The notes under the pieces were generated by a model. The model was not told where the DNA came from. It saw only the letters and a list, made by a program, of their open reading frames with translations, and did not search any database. Of a stretch of 64,000 bases of DNA, positions 19,601 to 28,974 are shown one piece after another. The stretch covers positions 1 to 64,000 of the IMG/VR virus record IMGVR_UViG_3300042332_001411; one strand, 5' to 3'. This DNA comes from a virus. The translations under genes were made by a program, and so were the position numbers. Within the stretch, counting starts at the first letter, position 1. Every line of letters begins with the position of its first letter.

Positions 19601-20522
19601 TAAAATAGATTTATATAGCGAAGATCAAGTAAAAAGAGTGTTAGACGGATCTGGCATTAATATAGAGTCAGAAATGGATAATGACTTTATGATATTTTGT
19701 CCATATCATAACAACTTTAGGACTCCTGCAGGGGAAGTGTCAAAAACAAGAGGAACCTTTTTTTGCTTTTCTTGTCAAGAAACCAAAGACTTAGTTGAAT
19801 TAGTAATGACTGCCACAAATAGAACTTATTTTGAAGCGGTTAGATTTATTGCAAGCAAAGGGAAAGAAACAAACATTGAACAATTTGTTAATAAAGCCCT
19901 TGTAGATGTTCCAGATTATGTTGCTTTTGATGAATTAATTATTAAAAGATTGAATAATCATGCATTGATTTCACCAAGGGCTATGTCTTATTATGAAAGT
20001 AGAAAAATAACAAAAGAATCAATTGTTAAATTTAACTTAGGCTATTCGGAAAAACAAGATATGGTTACTGTTCCAGTTCATTCACCAGACGGATTAGCAG
20101 TTGGTTTTGTTGGAAGATCTATTGAAGGCAAAGATTTTAAAAATACCCCAAAACTTCCAAAAGCAAAGACACTTTTTAATCTTCATAAAGTAAAAGCATC
20201 AGAAAAAGTTTATGTGGTAGAATCCTCTTTTGATGCAATTAGACTAGACCAAGTTGGCTTTGCTGCAGTTGCTACCCTAGGGGCTAATGTATCAAATACA
20301 CAAATAGATTTGCTTCAAAAATATTTCAATAACATTATTGTTATTGCAGATAATGATGAAGCAGGGGGGAACATGAAAGAGAGAATAGTTGAAAAATTAA
20401 AATCTCGTGTCTCCGTAATACAACTTAATATAGAATATAAAGACATAGGCGATATGGATGATAATGCAATCAGAAATTTAGAATTTCAGTTTGACAAATC
20501 TATATCGCTTATGCTAAACTAA
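19590..20522 (+). CDS. dnaG: DnaG-type primase
   Basis: A 310-residue primase. An N-terminal CHC2-like zinc finger is present (CPYH near residue 37 and CFSCQ near 59), then a TOPRIM domain with VVESSFDAI (glutamate, about 208-216) and VIADNDEAG (Asp pair, about 251-259). It is shorter than bacterial DnaG and lacks an evident C-terminal helicase-binding domain, which may be why the DnaB-like helicase is so closely coupled. GTG start. A consensus promoter for the next gene is embedded in its last codons. Confidence 0.88.
   Translation: MANNKIDLYSEDQVKRVLDGSGINIESEMDNDFMIFCPYHNNFRTPAGEVSKTRGTFFCFSCQETKDLVELVMTATNRTYFEAVRFIASKGKETNIEQFVNKALVDVPDYVAFDELIIKRLNNHALISPRAMSYYESRKITKESIVKFNLGYSEKQDMVTVPVHSPDGLAVGFVGRSIEGKDFKNTPKLPKAKTLFNLHKVKASEKVYVVESSFDAIRLDQVGFAAVATLGANVSNTQIDLLQKYFNNIIVIADNDEAGGNMKERIVEKLKSRVSVIQLNIEYKDIGDMDDNAIRNLEFQFDKSISLMLN
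20491..20520 (+). promoter_or_regulatory. Promoter with TTGACA -35 for the ssDNA-binding protein
   Basis: TTGACA (20491-20496), 18-base spacer, TG-C-TAAACT (-10 at 20515-20520), all inside the end of the primase gene. A leader of about 20 bases with AAAGGAG precedes the ATG at 20549. This is one of the few promoters here with a perfect -35 box, consistent with high expression of a stoichiometric replication protein. Confidence 0.65.
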
Positions 20523-20548
20523 ATACACAAAACACAAAGGAGAAACAT

Positions 20549-21199
20549 ATGAGCGTTATTAAGGGACTAAAAAATATCAACGCCCTGCTCGACAAACCAA
20601 AATCAGATACACCAAAAGTTCGTTGGCTTAAATTGGCTGATGGACAATCAGTTAAAATTCGTTTTATAGAAGAACTAGATGAGGATTCTGCAAGTTATAA
20701 TGCAGATCGTGGTCTTGCTCTTGTTGTAAAAGAACATGTTAATCCAAAAGATTACAAGCGCAAGGCTGTAGACACGATGGATTCCGAAGGCCGTGACTGG
20801 GCAGAAGAGATGCACAGAAAAGATCCAAAGGCTGGCTGGAGAGCACGCCTTCGTTTTTATTGCAACGTTTTAGTAGATGATGGTATTGAACCACCATACG
20901 TAGCAATTTGGTCAATGGGTGTTAGCAAGCAGTCATCATTTAATACAATTCGTGAGTTTGCTTTAGAAACAGGAAGCATCTCAAACCTAACTTGGAAACT
21001 TAAACGTAATGGACAAAGTACAGAAACTAGTTATACTATGATTCCGTCTGCTCCAGATAAAGAACCATTTAATTGGGAAGGGCTAGCACCTTATCCACTT
21101 GAGATGGCTTTACGTCGGATTCCATATGCAGAGCAAGAAAGTTTTTATCTTGGCTTTGATTCACCATCAGTAACTTCAGCAACAAATACTGATTGGTAG
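20549..21199 (+). CDS. Putative single-stranded DNA-binding protein
   Basis: A 216-residue protein between primase and polymerase, with its own strong promoter and AAAGGAG site. The blocks VRWLKLADGQSVKIRFIEEL, GWRARLRFYCNVLVDD and PPYVAIWSMGVSKQSSFNTI match the style of ssDNA-binding proteins found in this position in other actinophages. Codon use is richer in GC and more uniform than in its neighbours, as expected for a very abundant protein. No acidic interaction tail is evident. It might instead be another replication accessory protein. Confidence 0.55.
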   Translation: MSVIKGLKNINALLDKPKSDTPKVRWLKLADGQSVKIRFIEELDEDSASYNADRGLALVVKEHVNPKDYKRKAVDTMDSEGRDWAEEMHRKDPKAGWRARLRFYCNVLVDDGIEPPYVAIWSMGVSKQSSFNTIREFALETGSISNLTWKLKRNGQSTETSYTMIPSAPDKEPFNWEGLAPYPLEMALRRIPYAEQESFYLGFDSPSVTSATNTDW

Positions 21200-21200
21200 T

Positions 21201-24200
21201 ATGAATTACGTAGGACTACACGTACATACACACTATTCGTTAATGGATGGTGTTGCTACGCCAGAAGAATATTTAGAACGTGCCGTGACTCTTGGTATGC
21301 CAGCACTGGCAATCACGGATCATGGCACTCTATCTGGGCATCGTGAGTTCTATCGCATTGCAAAAGAAAAAGGGATAAAACCAATTCTTGGCATAGAAGG
21401 CTATATGTGTGCTGACCGCTTTGACAAAAGAGACAGGGCGGAAAGAAAAGATCCACTAGATAATGTATACAATCATATAGTTCTTCTAGCCAAGAATAAG
21501 CAAGGTTTAGAAAATCTTAACAAAATTAACGAAATTGCATGGACTGAAGGTTACTTTAGAAAACCAAGGTTTGATTTTGAAACATTGGAAAAATACAAAG
21601 AAGGAATTATTGTTACGTCAGGATGTTTAAGTGGAATTGTTACCAAGGCAGTAGAACTTGAAGAATTTGCAAAAGCCAAAAAATATATAAAATGGTTTAA
21701 AGATACATTTAAAGATGACTATTACATTGAGGTGATGCCACATAACCCGCAACAAGTAAATATGCATTTAATGGATTTGGCAGATGAGTTTGGCATTAAG
21801 ATTGTTGTTACCCCAGATTGTCATCATTCAGATAAAAGTCAAAAAGAAATACAAGAGTTAAAATTAATTTTAAATACTCATGCAAAATTAGAAAAAAATG
21901 TTACTTATGAAAAATCCAAAAAATATAATGACATGATGACAAAACTTGATTATTTGTATGGCAAAGACAGACAAATGAGTTTTAACAAGTTTAACATTCA
22001 CTTGCTAAGTGGAACAGAAATGTTAGAAGAAATGCAAAAACAAATGTTTACAAGAACAGACATGTTTGATTCAACTATTGAAATTATGAATAAAATAGAA
22101 GACTATGACATTAAAGAACATTTAAATTTATTGCCAGTTCAATATAAAAATCCAGATCAGGAGTTGGCAAATTTGGCATTTGCTGGATTAGAAGAAAAAC
22201 GTTTAACTAGTAGTTGGCTTGGTAATGATATATATGAACAAAGACTTGATGAAGAACTATCAATTATTAGAGATAAAAAATTTGCTCCCTATTTTCTTGT
22301 TGTAAGCAACATGATTAATTGGGCAAAAAAAGAAAGCATTAGAGTTGGTCCAGGTCGTGGATCTTCTGCTGGCTCTTTACTTTGTTATTTAATTGGAATT
22401 ACAGAAATTGATCCAATAGAGCATGGGCTTTTATTCTTTCGATTTATCAATCCAGAACGTAATGACTTTCCAGATATTGACACAGATATTCAAGATTCTA
22501 GAAGAGAAGAAGTAAAAGATTATCTTGTTAGACAATACAGGCATGTGGCTTCTATTGCAACATTTTTAGAATTTACAGGAAAAGGAATTGTTCGTGATGT
22601 TTCTAGAGTTCTTAATATTCCATTATCAGATGTAAACAAAATTTTAAAAACAGTAGATACCTGGGATGATTTTTGTAACTCTAGATCTACATTAGAGTTT
22701 AGAGAGAAGTATCCAGAAGTAGAAGTTTACGGAGAACAATTGCGTGGGCGCATTAGGGGCACTGGAATTCATGCTGCCGGAATTGTTACTAGCAAAGAGC
22801 CAATTTTTAAACATGCTCCATTAGAAACAAGATCTTCTCCAGGATCAGAAAATCGCATACCAGTTGTTGGGGTAGATATGGAAGAAGCAGAAAAAATAGG
22901 CTTAATTAAAATTGATGCCCTAGGACTAAAAACTTTAAGTGTTTTAGATGACACTATTAAGATGATTGAAAAAAATCATTTTGTTAAAATTAATCCACTT
23001 GAGATAGACATGGAAGATTCTAAGGTGTATGAAATGATTTCAGATGGGCATACTAAAGGAATTTTTCAATGCGAAGCAACACCCTACACTAACTTAATTG
23101 TTAAAATGGGGGTAAAAAATCTTAATGAATTAGCAGCATCAAATGCTCTTGTTAGGCCAGGAGCAATGAACACTATCGGAAAAGACTATGTTGCAAGAAA
23201 ACATGGAAAACAGGCTGTATCATATTTACATCAGATATTAAAACCTTACACGGAGGATACTTATGGCTGCATTCTTTATCAAGAGCAAGTTATGCAAGCA
23301 TGCGTACACCTTGGACAAATGTCAATGTCTGAAGCCGATAAAGTCAGAAAAATTATTGGAAAAAAGAAAGACGCCAAAGAGTTCGACATTTATAAAGAAC
23401 GTTTTATTACTGGTGCTTCTGCCTATATTACTCCCAATCAGGCTCGTGATTTATGGCATGACTTTGAGGCGCATGCGGGATACTCGTTCAATAAGAGCCA
23501 TGCAGTCGCTTACTCTACTCTCTCGTATTGGACGGCGTGGCTAAAATATTACTACCCTCTTGAGTTTATGTTTGCATTATTAAAAAATGAAAAAAATCCT
23601 GACAATAGAACTGAATATTTAATTGAAGCAAAACGCATGGGTATTCCTATTAAACTTCCACATATTAATGATTCTGGTAAAGACTTTCAAATTGAAGGAA
23701 AAGGAATTCGATTTGGGTTAACTGCAATTAAATATATATCAGATAAAATAGCAGACAAATATATTGCTGCAAGACCTTTTAAAACCTATAAAGATGTAGA
23801 AGACTTCACTTTTACTAAAGGTAACGGGGTAAACAGTCGTGCATTAGCAGCAATGAACGCCGTTGGATCATTGACATTTTTAGACAATCCCCGTAATGAT
23901 AATCAAATAAAAGAAAATTTATACGAATATTTAAATTTGCCAGAGTTTAATATTAATATTCCATCTCACTATCATGCCTTTATTCAGCAAGTTGACGAAT
24001 TTGAAGAAAAGGGTTCTTTTATTTTAATGGGTATGGTTAAAACAATTAAAAGAGGAAAGGGATGGTCACGAGTTGAAATTCTTGACAAAACTGGGAGTGT
24101 TGGTATATTTGATGAAGAAGGAACGACTATTGAGACGGGTCGTACTTACTTGGTTCTTGCTAATGACAATAGGATTATATCTTCAGTTCCTATTGATGAA

Positions 24201-24485
24201 ATAAAACAATCTTCTAGTGCTCTTGTTAAATTTTTAAGTTATAAACAGTTGCCATTTAAAGATGAAGAAATGTTTGTTGTTGCATTTAAATCAAGGACAA
24301 CTAAGCAGGGAAAAAAAATGGCTTCAATGACATTAGCAAACACGTCTAGAGAATTAAAATCTATTCTTGTGTTTCCTACATCTTTTGCTAAAGCCTATAT
24401 GAATATTAAAGAGGGAAATTCTTATAAGTTTGTTTTTGGAAAAACAAAAGATGGAACTGTTACGTTAGAAGATGTACTTATTTAA
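21201..24485 (+). CDS. dnaE: DNA polymerase III alpha subunit (DnaE-type)
   Basis: A 1094-residue family C replicative polymerase. The N-terminal PHP domain shows HVHTHYSLMDG and ITDHG. The palm has GRGSSAGSLLCYLIG (about residues 388-402) and the catalytic PDIDTDI (about 422-428). The helix-hairpin-helix region lies around 860-900. The C-terminal OB fold is near 955-990 (ILMGMVKTIKRGKGWSRVEI). No DEDD proofreading domain is present. Encoding its own DnaE lets the phage replicate independently of the host polymerase. Confidence 0.96.
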   Translation: MNYVGLHVHTHYSLMDGVATPEEYLERAVTLGMPALAITDHGTLSGHREFYRIAKEKGIKPILGIEGYMCADRFDKRDRAERKDPLDNVYNHIVLLAKNKQGLENLNKINEIAWTEGYFRKPRFDFETLEKYKEGIIVTSGCLSGIVTKAVELEEFAKAKKYIKWFKDTFKDDYYIEVMPHNPQQVNMHLMDLADEFGIKIVVTPDCHHSDKSQKEIQELKLILNTHAKLEKNVTYEKSKKYNDMMTKLDYLYGKDRQMSFNKFNIHLLSGTEMLEEMQKQMFTRTDMFDSTIEIMNKIEDYDIKEHLNLLPVQYKNPDQELANLAFAGLEEKRLTSSWLGNDIYEQRLDEELSIIRDKKFAPYFLVVSNMINWAKKESIRVGPGRGSSAGSLLCYLIGITEIDPIEHGLLFFRFINPERNDFPDIDTDIQDSRREEVKDYLVRQYRHVASIATFLEFTGKGIVRDVSRVLNIPLSDVNKILKTVDTWDDFCNSRSTLEFREKYPEVEVYGEQLRGRIRGTGIHAAGIVTSKEPIFKHAPLETRSSPGSENRIPVVGVDMEEAEKIGLIKIDALGLKTLSVLDDTIKMIEKNHFVKINPLEIDMEDSKVYEMISDGHTKGIFQCEATPYTNLIVKMGVKNLNELAASNALVRPGAMNTIGKDYVARKHGKQAVSYLHQILKPYTEDTYGCILYQEQVMQACVHLGQMSMSEADKVRKIIGKKKDAKEFDIYKERFITGASAYITPNQARDLWHDFEAHAGYSFNKSHAVAYSTLSYWTAWLKYYYPLEFMFALLKNEKNPDNRTEYLIEAKRMGIPIKLPHINDSGKDFQIEGKGIRFGLTAIKYISDKIADKYIAARPFKTYKDVEDFTFTKGNGVNSRALAAMNAVGSLTFLDNPRNDNQIKENLYEYLNLPEFNINIPSHYHAFIQQVDEFEEKGSFILMGMVKTIKRGKGWSRVEILDKTGSVGIFDEEGTTIETGRTYLVLANDNRIISSVPIDEIKQSSSALVKFLSYKQLPFKDEEMFVVAFKSRTTKQGKKMASMTLANTSRELKSILVFPTSFAKAYMNIKEGNSYKFVFGKTKDGTVTLEDVLI

Positions 24486-24509
24486 AATATGGAAAAGGAA
24501 AAAATAAAA

Positions 24510-25529
24510 ATGACAATGACGATAGAAGATGTACTAGCGCAACTAGATCCTAAGTTACGTAAGACTGTAATGGCTGGAGATACAATACCCGCAACAGAAT
24601 ATGCTGCAACTCCCAGTTTTGGTTTAAATAAAGCATTAAGCGGTGGGCTGCCATACGGAAGACAAGTTTTAATTTGGGGAAGTAAGTCAAGCGCTAAATC
24701 TTCTTTATGTTTGCAAACAGTAGCACTTGCACAAAAAGAAGGAAAGGTATGTGCTTGGATAGATGCCGAAATGTCATATGATAAAAATTGGGCTGAAAAA
24801 CTTGGCGTAGACACATCAAAACTTATTGTTTCTCAATGTCGTACAATAAATGAAATGGTAGATATTGGAACTAACTTAATGAACGCAGGAGTAGATTTAG
24901 TTGTTGTTGACTCCATTACTTCTCTCCTTCCAGCAATATATTTTGAAAAGGATTCTACTGAATTAAAACAATTAGAGAATACAAAACAAATTGGTGCAGA
25001 GGCAAGAGACTTTAGCAATGCTTGGAAAATGATTAACTATGCTAACAATAAAATTAAACCAACACTGTTTGTTTTAATTAGTCAGTCTAGAAATAATATT
25101 AATGCAATGTATACTAGCCAACAGCCTACTGGCGGACAAGCCACTAAATTTTATTCTTCAACGATCATCAAACTGTTTTCTTCAGAATCAGACAATCAAG
25201 CAATTAAAGGGAAGATTTCTGTAGGTGATAAATTGATTGAAGAAAAGATTGGTCGCAAGATTAGATGGGACTTACAGTTTTCAAAAACAAGTCCAGGATT
25301 TCAATCTGGAGAATATGACTTTTACTTTAGGGGGAATTCGGTTGGAGTTGACAGTGTTGCTGATCTTATTGATACTGCTGAATTGATGGGGATAGTAGAG
25401 CGCACAGGGGCCTGGTACCTATTACCAGATGGATCAAAGGTGCAGGGAAGAGAAGGTTTTATTAATAAGGTTAGAGAAGACAAAGAATTATTTGCAGACA
25501 TTTTAAATAAGGTTAAACAGTTTGGATAA
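24510..25529 (+). CDS. recA: RecA-like recombinase
   Basis: An approximately 339-residue RecA/UvsX-type ATPase for strand exchange in repair and recombination-dependent replication. Features are SFGLNKALSGGLPYGRQVLI, a Walker A at GSKSSAKSS, DAEMSYDKNWAEKLGVD and a Walker B at LVVVDSIT. I favour the ATG at 24510 because AAAGGA (24494-24499) sits before it; an in-frame ATG at 24489 would add seven residues but has no ribosome binding site. The Walker A ends in SSAKSS rather than the classic GKT/GKS, retaining the Lys-Ser pair. It overlaps the next small gene by eight bases. Confidence 0.9.
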   Translation: MTMTIEDVLAQLDPKLRKTVMAGDTIPATEYAATPSFGLNKALSGGLPYGRQVLIWGSKSSAKSSLCLQTVALAQKEGKVCAWIDAEMSYDKNWAEKLGVDTSKLIVSQCRTINEMVDIGTNLMNAGVDLVVVDSITSLLPAIYFEKDSTELKQLENTKQIGAEARDFSNAWKMINYANNKIKPTLFVLISQSRNNINAMYTSQQPTGGQATKFYSSTIIKLFSSESDNQAIKGKISVGDKLIEEKIGRKIRWDLQFSKTSPGFQSGEYDFYFRGNSVGVDSVADLIDTAELMGIVERTGAWYLLPDGSKVQGREGFINKVREDKELFADILNKVKQFG

Positions 25530-25701
25530 ACAGTATTCGGTATATCCTGGCAAATTTTTATGTAAGACCTGCAACGAAGAAGTAACATCTATGAGGCTAT
25601 TTCCAGAAACAACAGAGTGTACTTGGATGTGTAGTAAAAAACACTTATCAAGAATGACCCTGGTAAAGCAAACAAGTTATACAAAGAGGGGTAGGGTATA
25701 A
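25522..25701 (+). CDS. Small zinc-knuckle protein (TTG start)
   Basis: A 59-residue protein starting with TTG inside the recA stop region (TTGGATAA). Cys14-x2-Cys17 and Cys33-x3-Cys37 suggest a bound zinc. It ends in Arg-Gly-Arg-Val-stop, and the last two codons (GTA TAA) are part of the TATAAT -10 box of the next gene. It fills an otherwise non-coding stretch of 180 bases, and both edges fit its neighbours closely. Function unknown. Confidence 0.6.
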   Translation: MDKQYSVYPGKFLCKTCNEEVTSMRLFPETTECTWMCSKKHLSRMTLVKQTSYTKRGRV

Positions 25702-25702
25702 T
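25694..25702 (+). promoter_or_regulatory. Leaderless promoter overlapping a stop codon
   Basis: GGG-TATAAT, with the TAA stop of the upstream gene inside the hexamer, ends six bases before the ATG at 25709. There is no room for a ribosome binding site in the transcript. Confidence 0.65.
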
Positions 25703-25708
25703 ATTATC

Positions 25709-26377
25709 ATGACTACTTTCCCACCCTTAGATGAATTTCCTGAATATAAAAAATTACGCACATCTCAAGACCCTATATCTGATCAAGATTTTATTCCAGT
25801 GCTAGTAGATAATGTTTTTACTGATGAAGAACTAAAAAATATATTACAAACAGTTAAATGGTTTCCTTTAGAAAAAATTAGAATTCAAAAGTGGGGTGGC
25901 CAAGGAGTTTTAGATCATATAACAATTTCAGACAGTGTACTTGCAAAAATACAAAAATTAGCATCAGAAGCGTGTAATAAAGAATTGGTTATTGCAGAAC
26001 ATTCTGTTGTTAAATATTCTCCTAAATATGGATATGAGGTTAAACTATTTCCACATTATGACACAAGGCTGGATGAAATGTTTGTCTTTGATATTCAATT
26101 AAAAACAAACGAGGATTGGGGAATAATTGTTGAAGGCAAACAGTTTAATCTTTTAGATAACCAGGCTTTATTATTTTCTGGTACCCAACAGATGCATTGG
26201 CGAGAAGACAAAAAATTGCAAGATGGCTCAGAAATTATAATGATGTTTTGCTGGCTTAAGCATAAAATTTCAAAACCTATATCTGAAAATCAATCAATGA
26301 TTATGCTTGAAAGACAAAAAGTTCTTCAAAAAGAAACAAATATACTAAGTGACGAAACTTTAAGGAAAGGGGTATAA
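25709..26377 (+). CDS. Fe(II)/2-oxoglutarate-type oxygenase, HWR family (1)
   Basis: A 222-residue protein with the double-stranded beta-helix residues expected for a non-haem iron oxygenase: His116-x-Asp118 (FPHYDTR) and His163 in QMHWRED, with Arg165 positioned to bind the 2-oxoglutarate carboxylate. Between them lie the family blocks VFDIQL, WGIIVEG and LLDNQALLFSG. It belongs to a group of six genes with the same layout and a constant 46-48 residue spacing from HxD to HWR. Substrate unknown; protein side chains, nucleobases and small molecules are all possible. Expressed from a leaderless promoter. First of two tandem paralogues. Confidence 0.72.
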   Translation: MTTFPPLDEFPEYKKLRTSQDPISDQDFIPVLVDNVFTDEELKNILQTVKWFPLEKIRIQKWGGQGVLDHITISDSVLAKIQKLASEACNKELVIAEHSVVKYSPKYGYEVKLFPHYDTRLDEMFVFDIQLKTNEDWGIIVEGKQFNLLDNQALLFSGTQQMHWREDKKLQDGSEIIMMFCWLKHKISKPISENQSMIMLERQKVLQKETNILSDETLRKGV

Positions 26378-26378
26378 G
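26370..26378 (+). promoter_or_regulatory. Leaderless promoter overlapping a stop codon
   Basis: GGG-TATAAG; the TAA of the preceding gene lies within it. Six bases separate the hexamer from the ATG at 26385. The arrangement and flanks match those at 25694 and 27995. Confidence 0.5.
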
Positions 26379-26384
26379 ATTAAT

Positions 26385-27719
26385 ATGAATAATTTTCCAG
26401 ACTACTCTAAATTGCCAGAATATAAAAAATTAAGAGAAGAACAAAAAGCAAATAATCAAATTTTAAATGATGAAGATTTACCGCCTTTTATTTTTAATAA
26501 TTTTCTATCTTTAGATGAATTATCATATATTCAAAATTTACTTAACAATGCTTCAGAAGATAAACTTGTTCTTAAAACTTGGGGTGGTCAAGGAGGATTT
26601 AATGCTCTAAAAAATGATCCGATATTTGATTTAATTTATAAAAGAATTAAACAATTTTCTAGCGATGCCTACGGAGAAGAATTAGAACTTCAGGATTTTC
26701 AATTTGCAAAATATACTTCTGATTTTGGGTATGAAGTAAAATTACCTCCTCATTATGACTCAAGGTCTAAAGAAACACTTGTTTTTGATCTTCAAATAGC
26801 AGCAAATCATAAGTGGGATATTATTGTAGAAGGAAAAGGGTATGATCTAAAAGACGGGCAGGCAATTTTATTTGGCGGAACTAACCAGATACATTGGCGA
26901 GAAAATAAAAAAATAAAATCAGGAGAAGAAACAATTTTACTTTTTGCTTTTTTAACTCATAAAAAACAAAGAGAGTTTAGCAATGATAGTTCCATCATTA
27001 TGCAAAAACGTAAAGCGTTATTAGAAAAAGAAACACAAATAAACGATATTCCAATAAAAATAGAAAACCATAAAAATTTTAGCGTTGAAGAAAGATCACC
27101 ACTAACACATAGCGGAAGATACGGCAATATTTTTCCAAAAGACGAAATTGATTTAATTTATGAAACAATAGATCTAAACTCTGATAATAGGACAACACAG
27201 GTTAAAATTTATGGCCAAAAAGTTTGGTTTATAGATCTTCCAGAAAAAATAAAAGATAGAGTCACACATCAAATGAAAATTATTCATAATCAAAATGTAA
27301 AATTAGAAGAAATTTCTTTTGCGAGGTATTCTAAAGAATACTCAGACATACCAGTATTAACCCCACACTATGACAACACATTTACGCATCCGAGGGTTAC
27401 CTTAGATGTACAATTAAGGGCTAATATTGATTGGCCTATTGTTGTGGAAGGTCATGAGATTATCCTTAGCAACAACATGGCTGCTGCTTTTTCTGGAACA
27501 CACCAAGTTCATTGGAGAAAGCCATTAGAATTCAAAGATGGGGATTTTGTAGAAATGTTGTTTTGTCATTTTTCTTTAGAGGATAGCCTGCCAATAACTT
27601 TAGATGAAAAACAAAAAATAGAATCAAACATGATGAGATTTTCAAATAAATTTTCTGTTGATTTAATGAAAGAAAATTTAGATTTAAAACAAGCAATAAA
27701 GAGGTATAGTAATGAGTGA
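26385..27719 (+). CDS. Two-domain oxygenase, HWR family (2)
   Basis: A 444-residue tandem duplication of the HWR oxygenase domain. Domain 1 has His123-x-Asp125 and His170-Trp-Arg172; domain 2 has His328-x-Asp330 and His376-Trp-Arg378. Both sets look complete, so both domains could be active. Domain 1 resembles the preceding gene closely, including the N-terminal FP-x-YSKLPEYKKLRE block, which points to a recent tandem duplication. Domain 2 lacks that block. The last eight bases overlap the next gene (ATGAGTGA). The substrate is not known. Confidence 0.72.
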   Translation: MNNFPDYSKLPEYKKLREEQKANNQILNDEDLPPFIFNNFLSLDELSYIQNLLNNASEDKLVLKTWGGQGGFNALKNDPIFDLIYKRIKQFSSDAYGEELELQDFQFAKYTSDFGYEVKLPPHYDSRSKETLVFDLQIAANHKWDIIVEGKGYDLKDGQAILFGGTNQIHWRENKKIKSGEETILLFAFLTHKKQREFSNDSSIIMQKRKALLEKETQINDIPIKIENHKNFSVEERSPLTHSGRYGNIFPKDEIDLIYETIDLNSDNRTTQVKIYGQKVWFIDLPEKIKDRVTHQMKIIHNQNVKLEEISFARYSKEYSDIPVLTPHYDNTFTHPRVTLDVQLRANIDWPIVVEGHEIILSNNMAAAFSGTHQVHWRKPLEFKDGDFVEMLFCHFSLEDSLPITLDEKQKIESNMMRFSNKFSVDLMKENLDLKQAIKRYSNE

Positions 27720-28002
27720 AAAAAATGAAATAAAAAGAATTAGTGCTATTCCTCATAAAAATTCTGGCAGAGGAAATAAAAAAGGAGATGCTACCTGGAA
27801 ATCTTTTGTAGTTGACATAAAGGAAGCAAAAAAATCTTTTACGTTAAATGAAAATGTTTGGGCAAAAATAACAACAGATGCCATTAAGTCTGGAGTTGAT
27901 AAATCTCCAGCACTAATAATAGTGTTGGGCGATGGGCCTAAAAAAACACGATTGCTAGTTGCTGAACTATCGGTTATTGAAGATTTGGTAGATAGGGTAT
28001 AA
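27712..28002 (+). CDS. Putative PD-(D/E)XK nuclease / resolvase
   Basis: A 96-residue protein. NSGRGNKKGDATWKSF followed by VVDIKEAKKSF fits a small restriction-like fold in which GD and the D-x-K type motif bind metal, as in phage Hjc-like resolvases. PALIIVLGDG would form the following core strand. It lies between RecA and the Cas4-like exonuclease, fitting a role in recombination. A RuvC-like protein is also present at 30 kb, so two resolvases would be redundant and the call is tentative. Its terminal GTA-TAA forms part of the next promoter. Confidence 0.45.
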   Translation: MSEKNEIKRISAIPHKNSGRGNKKGDATWKSFVVDIKEAKKSFTLNENVWAKITTDAIKSGVDKSPALIIVLGDGPKKTRLLVAELSVIEDLVDRV

Positions 28003-28003
28003 T
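27995..28003 (+). promoter_or_regulatory. Leaderless promoter overlapping a stop codon
   Basis: GGG-TATAAT with the stop TAA of the putative nuclease inside the hexamer, six bases before the ATG at 28010. Third example of the same arrangement in 2.3 kb, each before an HWR-family oxygenase. Confidence 0.65.
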
Positions 28004-28009
28004 TTTAAT

Positions 28010-28690
28010 ATGAATACTAATTGCGGAATTGTAAAAAATTTTTTTACAAGAGAAGAAGAAGAAGAACTTAGACTCCTAGTTGAAACAAATAGAATGCTAA
28101 CTCCTGGAGTAAGCAGATACTCCCCTATGACAATTGAGAGCATGTCAAGAGTACAGATTGAGTTTGATGCTCCAAACAACATTGTAGAAAAATTAAAAAA
28201 TCTTGCTTTAGAATATGTTAATGACCCAGACTTGGAGTTAACTCATTATCAATATTTAGATTATTATGGTAAATACGGTAATGGAAATTCCCCAAACCTT
28301 CCCCCGCACTTAGACACAGAAAATTACTATACAAAGGTTAGCATTGATTATCAAATGTCAAGCAATATAGACTGGGCCATTGTTGTAGAAGGGCAAGAAT
28401 TTTTTCTAAAAGATAATGAAGTCTTGGTTTTTGAAGCAGCAGACAGAATACATTGGAGATCGCCAATTAAACTAAAAGAAAATGACAGATGTGAAGTAAT
28501 TGTGTTTCATTTTTCCAATAAACATGACCATAAACCTTATGCAGAAAAACAAATGTCTCCAATAGAAAGAGAATTTATTATGGCAAAACATAACAATATG
28601 CCAAGAATGATTAAGTATAGAGAGCAATTTTTTGAACAACTAGAAAAACTGAAAAGAGGAAAAGATGGAGCCAGTAAAAACAACGCTTGA
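28010..28690 (+). CDS. Fe(II)/2-oxoglutarate-type oxygenase, HWR family (3)
   Basis: A 226-residue member of the HWR group: His100-x-Asp102 (LPPHLDTEN), WAIVVEGQEFFL and His148-Trp-Arg150. The N-terminus starts with an acidic run of five Glu (about residues 15-19). It is leaderless. The 3' end overlaps the next gene by 26 bases. Its substrate is unknown; within the group it is the member closest to the recombination nucleases, but that may only reflect gene shuffling. Confidence 0.72.
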   Translation: MNTNCGIVKNFFTREEEEELRLLVETNRMLTPGVSRYSPMTIESMSRVQIEFDAPNNIVEKLKNLALEYVNDPDLELTHYQYLDYYGKYGNGNSPNLPPHLDTENYYTKVSIDYQMSSNIDWAIVVEGQEFFLKDNEVLVFEAADRIHWRSPIKLKENDRCEVIVFHFSNKHDHKPYAEKQMSPIEREFIMAKHNNMPRMIKYREQFFEQLEKLKRGKDGASKNNA

Positions 28691-28970
28691 AAGCATTAAT
28701 GGTTTAGCAGAAATTGCAGAATATATGGACGATGAAGAACTTACAACTTCATTAGAAATGATTGCTAAATTAATTATCAGGCCAGATATCCCAATTGCAG
28801 TTGCTACTGTAGAAATAGTTAGATTGCAAGCAATTGCAGGAAAATTATCTTTAAAGGCAACCTGGATGGCCAATGTGGATAAAAGTAACAGGGCTAAGAA
28901 AAATATATACTACACTGCAGCAGAGTCAGTAAACAATTTAGTATCTGCTCTTAAATACATAGCACGCTGA
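28665..28970 (+). CDS. Helical hypothetical protein
   Basis: A 101-residue, largely alpha-helical protein (TTLESINGLAEIAEYMDDEE, ATVEIVRLQAIAGKLSL) with no recognised motif. It starts inside the previous oxygenase gene behind AGAGGA. Together with the Cas4-like gene that follows it may be part of the recombination group. Confidence 0.5.
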   Translation: MEPVKTTLESINGLAEIAEYMDDEELTTSLEMIAKLIIRPDIPIAVATVEIVRLQAIAGKLSLKATWMANVDKSNRAKKNIYYTAAESVNNLVSALKYIAR

Positions 28971-28974
28971 TAAC

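Noticed and set aside
23263-23544. A 93-codon frame within the polymerase gene
   Set aside because: It lies out of frame inside well-conserved DnaE sequence and is a shadow.
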